Translations under genes and position numbers: made by a program
Assembly: GCF_001864835.1 (NCBI RefSeq)
Contig: NZ_MJGI01000025.1
Location: 108,217-172,216 of the forward strand
Direction: 5' to 3'
Length of the DNA: 64,000 nucleotides
Source of the DNA: Curtobacterium sp. MCBA15_001
GTDB taxonomy: Bacteria > Actinomycetota > Actinomycetes > Actinomycetales > Microbacteriaceae
Shown: piece by piece, positions 1 to 10,368 of the stretch
Layout of the letters: each line of letters opens with the position of its first letter
Numbering within the stretch: the first letter of the stretch is position 1
Notes under the pieces: model-generated
The model's input: the letters and a program-made list of their open reading frames with translations, nothing else
What the model was told of the DNA's origin: nothing
Databases searched by the model: none

Positions 1-27
1 GGGCCTCCTGTCCGTCTCGGCGCGGCG

Positions 28-1335
28 TCAGAAGTCGAACAGGTTGCCGCGGATCCCGCCGTCGCCGTACTCCCGCCGCAGCAGCCCGCGCTGCCGGAGC
101 ACCGGCACCAGGTCGCCGAACATCCGGGACACCTGGGCCGGATGCAGGTCACCGGAGAAGATGATCCCGTCGTTGTCCGCGTCGGCGCCGAGCTCCTCGA
201 TGAAGTCGGCGAACTCGTCGGCGGTCCCCACGAACCCCTCGCGCGTCGCGATGCGGCCGCGACGGGCCTTCCGGGTGAGCAGCTCGCGGAGCGGAGCGTC
301 CGGAGTGTCGCCGAGCAGCCCGCGGATCGTCCCGGCGGAGACGTGGTCGCCGAAGGTCCCGGCGGGCACGGGTGCGTCGAGGTCGAGCGCGAGCAGGTCC
401 GTCTCCGAGTCGCTCGACCACGCGATCGCCGCGGTGCGCAGGTCCTCGTCGGAGGGGTGCAGCGACGCCGACACGATCCGGTCGGCCTCCTCGCTCGAGG
501 TGACGATCTCGGGCTTCAGCACGAACAGGATCCGCAGGTCGTCGGCGGACCGACCGGCGTCGGCAGCGGCCGTGACGACGCGGGCGCGGTAGTCCCGCAC
601 GGCCGCGGCGGACAGTGGCGCGAGGGCGAGCTGCACGTCGGAGTGCGTCCCCGCGAAGCCGAGTCCCCGCCCGGAACCGCCGGGGGAGACCACGATCGGA
701 TCCGAGCCGAGCGGCAGCGCGTTGAGCGGACCGTCGGCGGTGAAGTACGCGCCCTCGTGGTGGAAGGCGTCGAGGGTGTCCCCGTCGGCGAACCGCCAGT
801 CCGCGCGGTCGCCGATGTACCCGTCCGGGCCCCACGAGCGCCAGAAGCGTCGGAGCAGCGTGATCCACTCCTCGGCGCGGTCGTACGCCTGGTCGTGGGG
901 GAGCGGCTGCAGGCCCGCGTGTCGAGCGCTGCCCACGTCCGTGACCACGTTGATGCCGAGTCGCTCCGACGACAGGTGCGCGAGCGTGGCGAACTGTCGG
1001 GCAGCCAGGTAGGGCGGGGTGATCCCGGCGTTGACGGTCGGCGCGATGCCGATGTGCGAGGTGGCGGCGAACAGGTAGGGCGCCAGCAGCAGCGGATCGT
1101 GCTTCGGGCCGCCGTATGCCTGACGGATCCGCAGGTCGAGCGTCGACGGGTTGCCGAGGGAGATCGCGTCCTCGGCGATGACCAGGTCCATCCCCGCCTG
1201 CTCCAGGGCGCGCACGGACTGCTGGTACATCTCCGGCTTCGTCCAGTCGTGGCCCCAGTCCCAGTCCGACCGGCCCCAGGCCTGCGGGCCGAACCCGCGC
1301 GAGAAGAAGTACCCGAAGTGCTGCAGGTCGGCCAT
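28..1335 (-). CDS. LLM-class flavin-dependent monooxygenase (NtaA/SnaA/DszA type)
   Basis: 435 residues, the usual length for the NtaA/SnaA/DszA branch of bacterial luciferase-like enzymes, which use FMNH2 from a partner reductase to oxidise small organic or organosulfur compounds. The N-terminus MADLQHFGYF and the GINVVTD segment near residue 128 (family form GWNVVT) fit this branch; a VSPGGSGRGLGFAG segment near residue 217 fits the FMN-phosphate region. It starts 2 bp after the stop of the upstream sulfhydrylase gene on the same strand, so the two are probably co-transcribed. That pairing suggests sulfur scavenging: the monooxygenase would release sulfite or sulfide for the sulfhydrylase. 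Substrate unknown; family call is firm, sulfur role is inference. Confidence 0.88.
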   Translation of the reverse strand: MADLQHFGYFFSRGFGPQAWGRSDWDWGHDWTKPEMYQQSVRALEQAGMDLVIAEDAISLGNPSTLDLRIRQAYGGPKHDPLLLAPYLFAATSHIGIAPTVNAGITPPYLAARQFATLAHLSSERLGINVVTDVGSARHAGLQPLPHDQAYDRAEEWITLLRRFWRSWGPDGYIGDRADWRFADGDTLDAFHHEGAYFTADGPLNALPLGSDPIVVSPGGSGRGLGFAGTHSDVQLALAPLSAAAVRDYRARVVTAAADAGRSADDLRILFVLKPEIVTSSEEADRIVSASLHPSDEDLRTAAIAWSSDSETDLLALDLDAPVPAGTFGDHVSAGTIRGLLGDTPDAPLRELLTRKARRGRIATREGFVGTADEFADFIEELGADADNDGIIFSGDLHPAQVSRMFGDLVPVLRQRGLLRREYGDGGIRGNLFDF

Positions 1336-1337
1336 CG

Positions 1338-2720
1338 TCAGAGCTCCTCAGCGATCACGTGGCGTCCCGGGGCGGCGTGTTCCAGCGACGCGAGCTCCGT
1401 GGCGGAGCCGCGCCGAGCCTCCAGACCGTGTCGCAGTGCGGCGAAGCCGCGCTCCAGGTCACGGAGCAGGTCCGCGACGTCCTCGATCCCGATGGACACC
1501 CGGATCAGGCCGTCGTCGATGCCCTGCACCGCGCGCTCCGCGGGCGTGCGCCCGGCATGGGTCGTGGAGGCCGGGTGCAGGATGAGCGACCGGACGTCGC
1601 CCAGGTGGGTCATCCGGCTGAAGAGCTGGACCGCGTCGATGAAGGCGCGTGCCGCCGGCTCGCCACCGGCGAGCGTGAACGCGAACACGGACCCGGCACC
1701 GCGGGGCAGGTAGCGCTCGGCCAGGTCGTGGAACGGACTGGAGGCCAGACTCGCGTGGTCCACGCTCGTCACCTCCGGCTGCTGCTCCAGCCACGTCGCG
1801 ACGGTGAGTGCGTTCGCGACGTGGCGCTCGATGCGCAGGCTCAGCGTCTCGAGTCCCTGGCGCAGCAGGAAGGCGTTGAACGGCGACGGGGTCGGACCGA
1901 TGCGTGAGCTGATGACGTCGCGCGCGTAGACGACGTACGCGCGGGTGCCGTACGCCTCGACGTAGCTGCGTCCGCCGAGGGCGTGCTCTGGAGTCGTCAG
2001 GTGCGTCCAGCGCTCGGGCGATGCCGACCAGTCGAACCTGCCGCCGTCGACCACGACACCGCCGAGCCCCGAGCCGTGTCCGGACAGGAACTTCGACGCG
2101 GAGTGGATCACGACGTCCGCGCCGTGTTCGACCGGGCGGACCAGGTACGGCGTCGCCAGGGTGTTGTCCACCACGAGCGGCACGCCCGCACGGTGCGCGG
2201 TGTCGGCCACGCCCCTGATGTCGAGGACGTCGTTCTTCGGGTTGGGGATCGTCTCGGCGAAGAACAGCTTGGTGTTCGGGCGGACCGCTGCGGCCCAGGC
2301 GTCGAGGTCGCGGGCGTCGGCGACGAAGTCGACCTCGATGCCGAGTCGCCCGAGGTTCTGCAGCAGCAGGCCGCGCGTGCCCTCGTAGATGCTCCGGGCA
2401 CTCACCACGTGGTCGCCGGCCTGCAGCAGTCCGAGGAACGCGACCGTCGCCGCGGCCTGGCCGCTCGACACGAGGATCGCCTCGGCACCACGTTCGAGCA
2501 GCGCGATCCGGCGCTCCACGTCGGCGTTCGTCGGGTTGCCCAGTCGGGTGTACGTGTAGCCGTCGTCCGTGCCGGCGAAGCGGCCCCGAGCCTGGTCGAA
2601 GTCGTCGAACAGGAAGCCGGACGACATGTGGATCGCGGGGATCCGGGCGCCGTGGGCCGCGTCGGGCACGAACCCGCCGTGGACCTGTTCGGTCGCGAAG
2701 CCGTGGTCGTCGTCCGCCAT
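1338..2720 (-). CDS. O-acetylhomoserine sulfhydrylase / cystathionine gamma-synthase family PLP enzyme
   Basis: 460 residues from the ATG at 2720, which is preceded by a clear AGGAGG; the open frame extends further upstream but only as non-coding sequence. Fold-type I PLP enzyme of the Cys/Met metabolism family: SGQAAATVAF (cofactor phosphate loop), NPTNADVERRI, and the Schiff-base lysine in HSASKFLSGHGSG. It would make homocysteine (or cysteine) from an O-acyl-homoserine and sulfide. A second, better metY candidate lies at 38076-39404 next to metX, so this copy is a paralogue tied to the monooxygenase gene 2 bp downstream. Exact substrate cannot be settled from sequence. Confidence 0.9.
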   Translation of the reverse strand: MADDDHGFATEQVHGGFVPDAAHGARIPAIHMSSGFLFDDFDQARGRFAGTDDGYTYTRLGNPTNADVERRIALLERGAEAILVSSGQAAATVAFLGLLQAGDHVVSARSIYEGTRGLLLQNLGRLGIEVDFVADARDLDAWAAAVRPNTKLFFAETIPNPKNDVLDIRGVADTAHRAGVPLVVDNTLATPYLVRPVEHGADVVIHSASKFLSGHGSGLGGVVVDGGRFDWSASPERWTHLTTPEHALGGRSYVEAYGTRAYVVYARDVISSRIGPTPSPFNAFLLRQGLETLSLRIERHVANALTVATWLEQQPEVTSVDHASLASSPFHDLAERYLPRGAGSVFAFTLAGGEPAARAFIDAVQLFSRMTHLGDVRSLILHPASTTHAGRTPAERAVQGIDDGLIRVSIGIEDVADLLRDLERGFAALRHGLEARRGSATELASLEHAAPGRHVIAEEL

Positions 2721-2821
2721 GGGGTGCCTCCTGTCGATGTGTCGGTACTCTCGCACTCCGCGCACTGCGGACACCGCATTGCGGCGTCGGGTTACGTGTG
2801 CGCGGTGCGTACCCTGGCGGG

Positions 2822-3388
2822 ATGACGGACTCCGATGCACTGGTCGCCCGCATCGAGTCGCTGACGGCTGCCACCGGGCGACCGGTCGTCGTCGGGATCT
2901 CCGGGTTCTGCGGCTCCGGGAAGTCGACCCTTGCACGCCAGCTGGTCGATGCGGTGCCGGACTCGGTCAGGATGCGCGGCGACGACTTCCTGGACCCGGT
3001 CCGTTCGCACCACCGGTCGACGGACTGGGACGGCGTCGAGCGGATCCGGCTCCGTGACACCGTGCTCCGGCCGTTCCGCGACGGCAACCCGGGCCTGTTC
3101 CGGCGCTTCGACTGGTCCACCCGGGCGCTCGGGGACCCGGAGCCGGTGCCGACGGCCCAGGTGCTCGTCGTCGACCTCATCGGCCTGTTCCACCCGGAGG
3201 TCCTCGACGACCTCGACCTCACCGTCTGGTGCGACGTCGACCTGGAGACGGCGGCGGCGCGCGGGATGTCCCGCGACGCTGCTCTCGGACGGCGGCACGA
3301 TCGGCTCTGGCTCGACGTGTGGGTGCCGAACGACCGCGACTTCGCCCAGCGGTGGGCGCCGCGGGCGCGGGCGGACGTCGTCTTCTGA
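2822..3388 (+). CDS. uridine kinase-like P-loop kinase
   Basis: 188 residues. Walker A motif GFCGSGKST near residues 25-33 within GISGFCGSGKSTLARQL, followed by RGDDFLDP, typical of the uridine kinase/phosphoribulokinase-like ATPases that phosphorylate small hydroxyl compounds. Substrate not identifiable. The start was placed at ATG 2822 because TACCCT (2810-2815) ends 6 bases before it and there is no ribosome-binding site, the leaderless pattern seen widely in this window. Divergent from the sulfhydrylase gene. Confidence 0.8.
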   Translation: MTDSDALVARIESLTAATGRPVVVGISGFCGSGKSTLARQLVDAVPDSVRMRGDDFLDPVRSHHRSTDWDGVERIRLRDTVLRPFRDGNPGLFRRFDWSTRALGDPEPVPTAQVLVVDLIGLFHPEVLDDLDLTVWCDVDLETAAARGMSRDAALGRRHDRLWLDVWVPNDRDFAQRWAPRARADVVF

Positions 3389-3438
3389 GCGGATGACGAA
3401 TCCGGTCCTGGCACCTCGGGGATCGGCGACCGGATCCG

Positions 3439-3990
3439 TCAGACCCCGAGACGAGAAGACGTCGAGGTCAGGACGGCGGCGAGCCGGTGTCCGAACCGGT
3501 GGGGGACCGACTCGGGGAGGGCGTCGACGGGGAACCAGCGGACGTCGTCGCTCTCGTCGCTGACCGTCGTGCTGGCGCCGGCCGGGACGATCGCGACGAA
3601 GCCGACGTCCCAGTGGGCCGCGCACGAGAACCCGCCGTGCAGCTCGTGCCGGTCGAGGTCGATGACCCGGTCCGACATCAGCTCGAGTGCTCCTATGCCG
3701 GACTCCTCACGGGCTTCACGGCGTGCGGCAGCAGCGAGTAAGTCATCGCCCGGTTCGAGGTGCCCGCCGAACTGCACCCAGAAGCCGCCCTTGCGGTGCA
3801 GGCAGAGCAGCACGTGGGTCAGGTCGGGTGAGAACACGAAGCAGGATGCGGTGAGGTGCTCCGGGCCGCCCTCACGCCACAGTGCTGCGTCGCCTGACGT
3901 CCGGACGAAGTCCATGAAGTGGTCCGGATGCGCTCCTGCGGGGGCGGAGGCGAGCGCGGTGATGACGTCGGACGAGCGCATGGGCTCCAT
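3439..3990 (-). CDS. NUDIX hydrolase
   Basis: 183 residues. The Nudix box is visible around residues 76-98: GGHLEPGD, then AAARREAREESGI, with the REAREESG metal-binding core intact. Hydrolyses a nucleoside diphosphate linked to another group; substrate unknown. An alternative start three codons in (MRSSDV) is possible. Convergent with the P-loop kinase gene, with about 50 bp between stops. Confidence 0.85.
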   Translation of the reverse strand: MEPMRSSDVITALASAPAGAHPDHFMDFVRTSGDAALWREGGPEHLTASCFVFSPDLTHVLLCLHRKGGFWVQFGGHLEPGDDLLAAAARREAREESGIGALELMSDRVIDLDRHELHGGFSCAAHWDVGFVAIVPAGASTTVSDESDDVRWFPVDALPESVPHRFGHRLAAVLTSTSSRLGV

Positions 3991-4030
3991 CGTGGCAGAG
4001 CGTCGGCGTCGGGCGCGGTCCTGGTCCGGG

Positions 4031-4072
4031 GCGACATGGTCGATGTCGTACGACAGCGGGGGTGTCGTTCCG
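4031..4072. repeat. GTCGTACGAC intergenic element, single copy
   Basis: Contains gatgtcgtacgacagcgg flanked by gcgacat on one side and tgtcgttccg on the other. The same arrangement, inverted, is present four times at 37633-37940. It lies between the NUDIX gene and the downstream end of the M50 peptidase gene. The shared core plus shared flanks show a dispersed element rather than chance similarity. Confidence 0.75.
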
Positions 4073-4109
4073 AGTCGGCGCGCGCGAGGTCAGCCGGGCG
4101 GGGCGCCCG

Positions 4110-4844
4110 TCAGAACAAGCCGCGCACGCCGGCGGCGATCGTGTCCCACACGTCGAGCAGGGGGACCCGCGCCAGCCACACGGCGAGCCCGTTCACCGCG
4201 ACGAACAGCACGAACCACACGGCGGCGGGCACGCGCATCTCGTCGGCCGCGATGTGGAAGTCGGTCTGCACGCGGGCACCGGTCAGCAGCCACCGTGCGA
4301 CCTGCACGACGGACCGCAGACCGTCCACGACGAACAGGGCCCCCACGGCGGCGACGACGAGCACGGTCAGCTCGGACGGTCGGAGCGCCACCCAGAGGGC
4401 CAACGCATCGAAGCCGACGACGACGAGCAGTCCGAACCAGTTGCGGATGAACAGGAGCGCGACGATCCCGACCACACCGAGGACCGCGACGGGCAGCCAG
4501 CGCGAGCCGTGCAGCACCCCGGTCAGCAGGAGCGTCCCGGCCCAGAGCGGTGCGCTGTACCCGGCGTACAGGTTCAGCACGCGCACGAGGCCACGGAGCC
4601 CGACTGGCACCCCGCCGAGCTGGACCCAGGCCTCGCCGGAGCCGTCGGGGCGGAGCTCGATGCGGCGGATCTGCCCGCCGAAGGGCACCACGACGACGGC
4701 GTGCCCGACCTCGTGCGCGATCGTCGCGGCGATCCGTGCCACCCGTCCGACCAGTGGGACGAACGGGAGCACGGCGCCGACCAGGATCGCGACGAAGACG
4801 AGCGAGGCGGAGGACACGAGCGGGACGGAGGACATCGGCCGCAA
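4110..4844 (-). CDS. M50 family membrane metallopeptidase-like protein
   Basis: 244 residues, mostly hydrophobic, with about six membrane segments. The zinc site AHEVGHAV (HExxH) follows the first hydrophobic helix near residue 43, as in M50 site-2-protease-like proteins of actinobacteria; the remaining sequence is the small M50B-like membrane fold. An internal start at MSSVPL three residues in is also possible. The second metal-ligand motif of classical site-2 proteases is not obvious, so proteolytic activity is not assured. Confidence 0.75.
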   Translation of the reverse strand: MRPMSSVPLVSSASLVFVAILVGAVLPFVPLVGRVARIAATIAHEVGHAVVVVPFGGQIRRIELRPDGSGEAWVQLGGVPVGLRGLVRVLNLYAGYSAPLWAGTLLLTGVLHGSRWLPVAVLGVVGIVALLFIRNWFGLLVVVGFDALALWVALRPSELTVLVVAAVGALFVVDGLRSVVQVARWLLTGARVQTDFHIAADEMRVPAAVWFVLFVAVNGLAVWLARVPLLDVWDTIAAGVRGLF

Positions 4845-4859
4845 CTCTGTCAGGTGTGG

Positions 4860-4940
4860 CTAGGAGTGTCCCGAGGCAGCCGTGAGCAGGACGACGAGCG
4901 TCACGGCGACGGCGACCGCGGTCAGGACGATGAGGAACAC
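4860..4940 (-). CDS. possible small single-pass membrane peptide
   Basis: An open frame between the M50 gene and glmS reads VFLIVLTAVAVAVTLVVLL followed by a short polar tail GHS and a stop at 4860-4862. It would be 26 residues from the GTG at 4940; the frame stays open further upstream into the glmS end with polar, basic residues (GHSRNNRLT) but no clear start codon. The hydrophobic run is far from random, but start and expression are uncertain. Confidence 0.3.
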   Translation of the reverse strand: MFLIVLTAVAVAVTLVVLLTAASGHS

Positions 4941-4969
4941 CGTCAGGCGGTTGTTGCGCGAGTGCCCGG

Positions 4970-6751
<1,782 letters not shown>

Positions 6752-6827
6752 CGGGTGTCCCTTCGGGGGAGGCTTCGGGAGGAGCGGGGTCGGCACCGAC
6801 CGCCGCTCGGGTCGCCACGCGATCGGG

Positions 6828-6898
6828 ACCACCGGGCGGGACCGACGCCCGTCCTCGGATCAGGCGAGGACGGACGCCGGCGTTCGTGGCCCGGTGGT
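6828..6898 (-). promoter_or_regulatory. nested perfect stem-loop upstream of glmS
   Basis: Two nested perfect inverted repeats: outer arms accaccgggc / gcccggtggt (6828-6837, 6889-6898) and inner hairpin ccgtcctcg-gatcagg-cgaggacgg (6849-6873). The structure lies 77-147 bases before the glmS start. It could be a structured 5' leader of glmS mRNA; it is not a recognisable glmS ribozyme. A short uridine tail is absent, so a classical terminator is less likely. Confidence 0.45.
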
Positions 6899-7072
6899 TC
6901 GGGTACCGATCGGGGTACCGTGGCGCTCCTCCACGCGGGAGGCGCGGCGGTCGGTGCACCAGAAGCATCTCCGGACCGGGCTCGGCCCGACAACGGTGGG
7001 CGACGCTTGTTGCGGTTCCCCGCGTCGAGCGTGCGAGTCTGCGCGGTGGCGTGCGGAGTCGCGCAACGACGA

Positions 7073-7110
7073 ACGGGAGGCCCGGTGCCAGCTGGCACCG
7101 GACCTCCCGT
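7073..7110. terminator. GGACGGGAGGC-family palindrome at the end of the LuxR gene
   Basis: A near-perfect 38-bp palindrome: acgggagg, then ccggtgccagctggcaccgg, then cctcccgt, with one unpaired base on each side. It starts 22 bp after the stop of the LuxR-type regulator. Same family as 22205-22246, 28741-28788 and 49119-49164; position after a gene end suggests transcription termination, though no T-run follows. Confidence 0.65.
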
Positions 7111-7132
7111 CCGTCGCTTCGTGCGTCTCAGG

Positions 7133-9841
7133 TCACGTGAGCAGCGCGACCAGGTGGGAGCGCGAGCGCGCGCCGACCTTCCGGTAGATCTGCGTCAGCC
7201 GCAGCTCGACCGTCCGCTGGGACATGTAGAGCGACGAGGCGATCTCGCGGTTGCGGTACCCCTCGGTCACCTTCTGCACGACCGCACGCTCCTCCGCCGT
7301 CAGCGACGTGAGCACGGCTGCGGCGTCGGGCGCGCTGCGCGGCGTCCCCGGCGTCATGGGCGTCGACGCGGACAGCACCGCGCCGGAGCGCACACCGCCC
7401 GCGAAGGGCCCAGCGGCACCCGGCTGCCCGAGGACCGGCATCGCGACCGTCGGCGCCGGCGTGACGAGCGGACGCCGGAGCCCCGCTGCCTCGTAGGCGG
7501 CGGCTGCCGCTGCACCGAGCCGGGCACGGTCCGCCGGGTTGCCGATCGCGGCGAGTGCCGCGAACGTGCGAGCCCGTTCGAACTGCGAGTCGGCCGGCTG
7601 GAACAGCTCCAGCGCCCGACGCCGCGAGGTGTCCCGCGTGGTGTCGTCCGCGATGAGCGCCAGGCTCCGAGCCAGCACCAGTGCGCCCCAGCGGGACGGA
7701 CGGGCGTGGTGGTCGGCCGCCAGACGCGCGGTGATGTTCCGTGCGTCGTCGACCCGGTCGAGCCGGACGTACGCCTCGACCAGGTCCCCGAGGTGCCGGA
7801 GCACCGCCGGGTTCCGCAGGCTGCGGCCGATGGCGTCGGCGGCCTCGAGCGAGGACGCTGCCTCGTCGAGTCGCCCGTCGAGCAGCAGGACCCGACCGCG
7901 GAGCGCGTACAGCTTCGCCGTCGCTCCCCAGAGCCGGTTGGTCGAGCGCTGCCGCAGGCAGTGGTCGATCACGTCGAGCGCGTCGGCGGTGCGCCCCTCG
8001 GCGAAGTGCCGCCAGGCGATCGCGATCGCCCGCGAGGGCTCACGCAGCCGTTCGGTGACGGCCGAGCCGGACTCCCACACGTCGATCGCGCGGAGCGCCT
8101 GACGGTAGTTCCCGGAGCGCACCTCGTTCTCGGCGGACAGGTAGCGCGCGGCCTCGATCCACACCGGCTGGGTGTCCTTGGCGCGGGCCAGGACCAGCGC
8201 GAACACCCGACGGGCGCTGCGGTAGCGCTCGGCGATGCTGAGCGCGTGCGAGAGCAGGAGCAGTGCCGGGTCGCTCATGGCGAGGAGCTGCTGGGCGGCC
8301 AGGCCGTCGTGCAGTTCCGCGTCCGGCGGCAGGGTGCCGTCGACCGCGGCCACGAGCTCGCGCACGGTGCCGAGCACGTCGGCGGTGTGCTTCGACGCGT
8401 GGTCCTCGAAGGTCTCCGCGCGCTGCAGCAGGTCGCGGGCCTGGTCGAGCTCCCACGCCTCGGCACGGAAGGACGCGACCATCGCCAGCAGACCGGTGAA
8501 GGCGTCCGCCTCGGCGGGGTCCGCGGTGTCGACGGGCACCATCAGCTCGTCGGCGTGCACCGCGTCGCCGCTGAGGTACTGCACCGAGTACTGCAGGCGG
8601 AGTCGACGGACCTCGTCCGGCAGCTCGGTGAACGGCTTGATCGCCGCCAGGTACCGCTGCGCGTAGCCGAGCAGGCGGTGCGCGAGCAGGACCTCGGTGA
8701 CGCCGAGCAGGGCGATGTGCTCCTCCTCGGAACCCGTCCCGACGTGCAGGGCACGTTCGGTGAGGGTGACCGCGGCGCGGGCGTCGCCCTCGCGGGCGTA
8801 GGAGCGTCCGGCCTCGAGCAGTGCGACGGCGTCGGGGACGTCGTCGACGAAGCTCGAGTGCCACGCGGCCGACCGGTCGTCGTGGGCTGCCGCAGCGACG
8901 ACCAGCTCGGCGTGTGCCTCGCGGCGGTCCTTCGCTGACGTGCTCCAGTACAGGTACGACCGGACGAGCGGGTCCTTGACGCCGATCGACTGTCCGCGCA
9001 CGGTCGCCAGACCGGCACCGACGAGGTCGTCGATCGCGTCGCGGTCCCAGGCGGCGACGCGCGCCGTCGGGACGAGGGCCAGTCGCGTCAGGACATCCAG
9101 ATCCCGTCCTGCAGCGGCTTCGAGGACGAGTTCCGCCGCAGCGGTCGTCGTCGGGGTGGGACGCAGCGGCAGCACGAGCGGCTCGGTGCCCACGAGCTGT
9201 TCGCGACGGAGTCCGGCGATCTGCTCGCGCAGCGCACCGGGGTTGCCGCCCGTCTCCTCGGCGAGGACGGCGAGGACGCCGTCGTTCGCCTCTTCGGGCG
9301 CCATGTCACGAGCGAGCACGAGCGCCTCGTCCGACGCCAGCGGCGTGAGCCGGAGGATCGGGAGGGACGCCAGCGGTCCGTCGAGGGGCACACGGCGGAC
9401 CGTCGCCACGAGACGCAGCGCGGTGCCGGCGAGCCGACCCGCCAGGAACGCGATGAGCTCCTGGCTCTCGGCGTCCATGCGGTCCAGGTCGTCGATGAGC
9501 ACGAGCGTCGGCGGGAGCGTCAGCGCGTGCACGGCGTCCAGGAAGTCGTGCGCTGCGGCGAGGCCCTCGTCGACGTTCCGGACGAGCCGCGCGATGTGCG
9601 CCGAGGCCCGGGGGTCGTCGAGAGCGGTGAACAGGGAGGTGACACCCGACATCGGCCAACGTGCTTCTGCACCGTTGACGCCGAGTCGGACGACGGGGAT
9701 GGAGACGCGGTGCGAGACCGCGTCGAGGACGCTGGAGCGTCCGGAGCCAGGGTCGCCGACGACGACCATCGCGGACTCCCGAGGGAGTACGGCGAGGGTC
9801 GCGATCCGGTCGACCTCAGAACGTCGACCGGTGAGTTCCAT
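7133..9841 (-). CDS. large ATP-binding LuxR family regulator (LAL type)
   Basis: 902 residues. An N-terminal AAA-like ATPase has a variant Walker A, GDPGSGRSSVLD (about residues 30-41; the usual lysine position is arginine), and a Walker B-like LVLIDDLDRM near residue 120. A long helical, TPR-like middle section follows, then a C-terminal GerE/LuxR helix-turn-helix (LTAEERAVVQ...NREIASSLYMSQRTVE). This architecture matches the MalT/LAL group of large activators that respond to a small-molecule inducer. The missing Walker A lysine may mean nucleotide binding without hydrolysis. Inducer and targets unknown. Start at ATG 9841, with GGAGG about 12 bases upstream. Confidence 0.85.
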   Translation of the reverse strand: MELTGRRSEVDRIATLAVLPRESAMVVVGDPGSGRSSVLDAVSHRVSIPVVRLGVNGAEARWPMSGVTSLFTALDDPRASAHIARLVRNVDEGLAAAHDFLDAVHALTLPPTLVLIDDLDRMDAESQELIAFLAGRLAGTALRLVATVRRVPLDGPLASLPILRLTPLASDEALVLARDMAPEEANDGVLAVLAEETGGNPGALREQIAGLRREQLVGTEPLVLPLRPTPTTTAAAELVLEAAAGRDLDVLTRLALVPTARVAAWDRDAIDDLVGAGLATVRGQSIGVKDPLVRSYLYWSTSAKDRREAHAELVVAAAAHDDRSAAWHSSFVDDVPDAVALLEAGRSYAREGDARAAVTLTERALHVGTGSEEEHIALLGVTEVLLAHRLLGYAQRYLAAIKPFTELPDEVRRLRLQYSVQYLSGDAVHADELMVPVDTADPAEADAFTGLLAMVASFRAEAWELDQARDLLQRAETFEDHASKHTADVLGTVRELVAAVDGTLPPDAELHDGLAAQQLLAMSDPALLLLSHALSIAERYRSARRVFALVLARAKDTQPVWIEAARYLSAENEVRSGNYRQALRAIDVWESGSAVTERLREPSRAIAIAWRHFAEGRTADALDVIDHCLRQRSTNRLWGATAKLYALRGRVLLLDGRLDEAASSLEAADAIGRSLRNPAVLRHLGDLVEAYVRLDRVDDARNITARLAADHHARPSRWGALVLARSLALIADDTTRDTSRRRALELFQPADSQFERARTFAALAAIGNPADRARLGAAAAAAYEAAGLRRPLVTPAPTVAMPVLGQPGAAGPFAGGVRSGAVLSASTPMTPGTPRSAPDAAAVLTSLTAEERAVVQKVTEGYRNREIASSLYMSQRTVELRLTQIYRKVGARSRSHLVALLT

Positions 9842-9847
9842 GCGGAC

Positions 9848-10033
9848 TCACCGGCCTCCGCGTCCGGGGGCGAACGGGGTGGCGGGGCGCACGGAGGCGG
9901 ACTCGAGTGCTGCACGGCGGGTGACCGTGGCGCTCGGACGTGTGGCGGCCATCAGGGTGGCGCCGGGCTGATCGTGGTTGGAATGCGGTCGAGTGAGGGT
10001 GCACTCGGTTCCGCTCGGGAACGATGATGTCAT
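9848..10033 (-). CDS. possible 61-residue upstream ORF of the LuxR gene
   Basis: A small frame starting ATG 10033 (GAAGGG upstream) stops 6 bp before the LuxR start. It is Arg/Ser/Thr/Pro rich without a recognisable domain. The tight spacing would allow translational coupling, but the sequence could also simply be leader DNA. The stretch from here to 10368 has no other gene-like frame. Confidence 0.3.
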   Translation of the reverse strand: MTSSFPSGTECTLTRPHSNHDQPGATLMAATRPSATVTRRAALESASVRPATPFAPGRGGR

Positions 10034-10368
10034 CGTCGTATCACCCTTCGGGTTGGGTTCATTGACGAGCTCGACGGGTCTGGTTCCGATCCGGGACTAG
10101 GGATCCCGAGACGTCACCTGACCTGCCGTCTGCGATCGACGATAACCCAGGACGAGGGGCATTCAGCCACCGCACGCAATCACATGTGACGGATGGTCAC
10201 CCCAGTACGGGGGGTGCCCACCCCCGCGCGGGGGTCGTCAACCGCTCGACGCCGCGGGAGTGAGGTACGCGGGAGGGGTACAGGCGTTGGACCGCTCCCA
10301 TCTGCGGTCGCCGCCTGACGGACGGCGAACACGCGTGAACCGGACAGGACCCGGCGGTCCGTGTCGGT

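Noticed and set aside
6752..6830. glmS ribozyme
   Set aside because: The catalytic core motifs are not present; the stem-loop at 6828-6898 is of another type.
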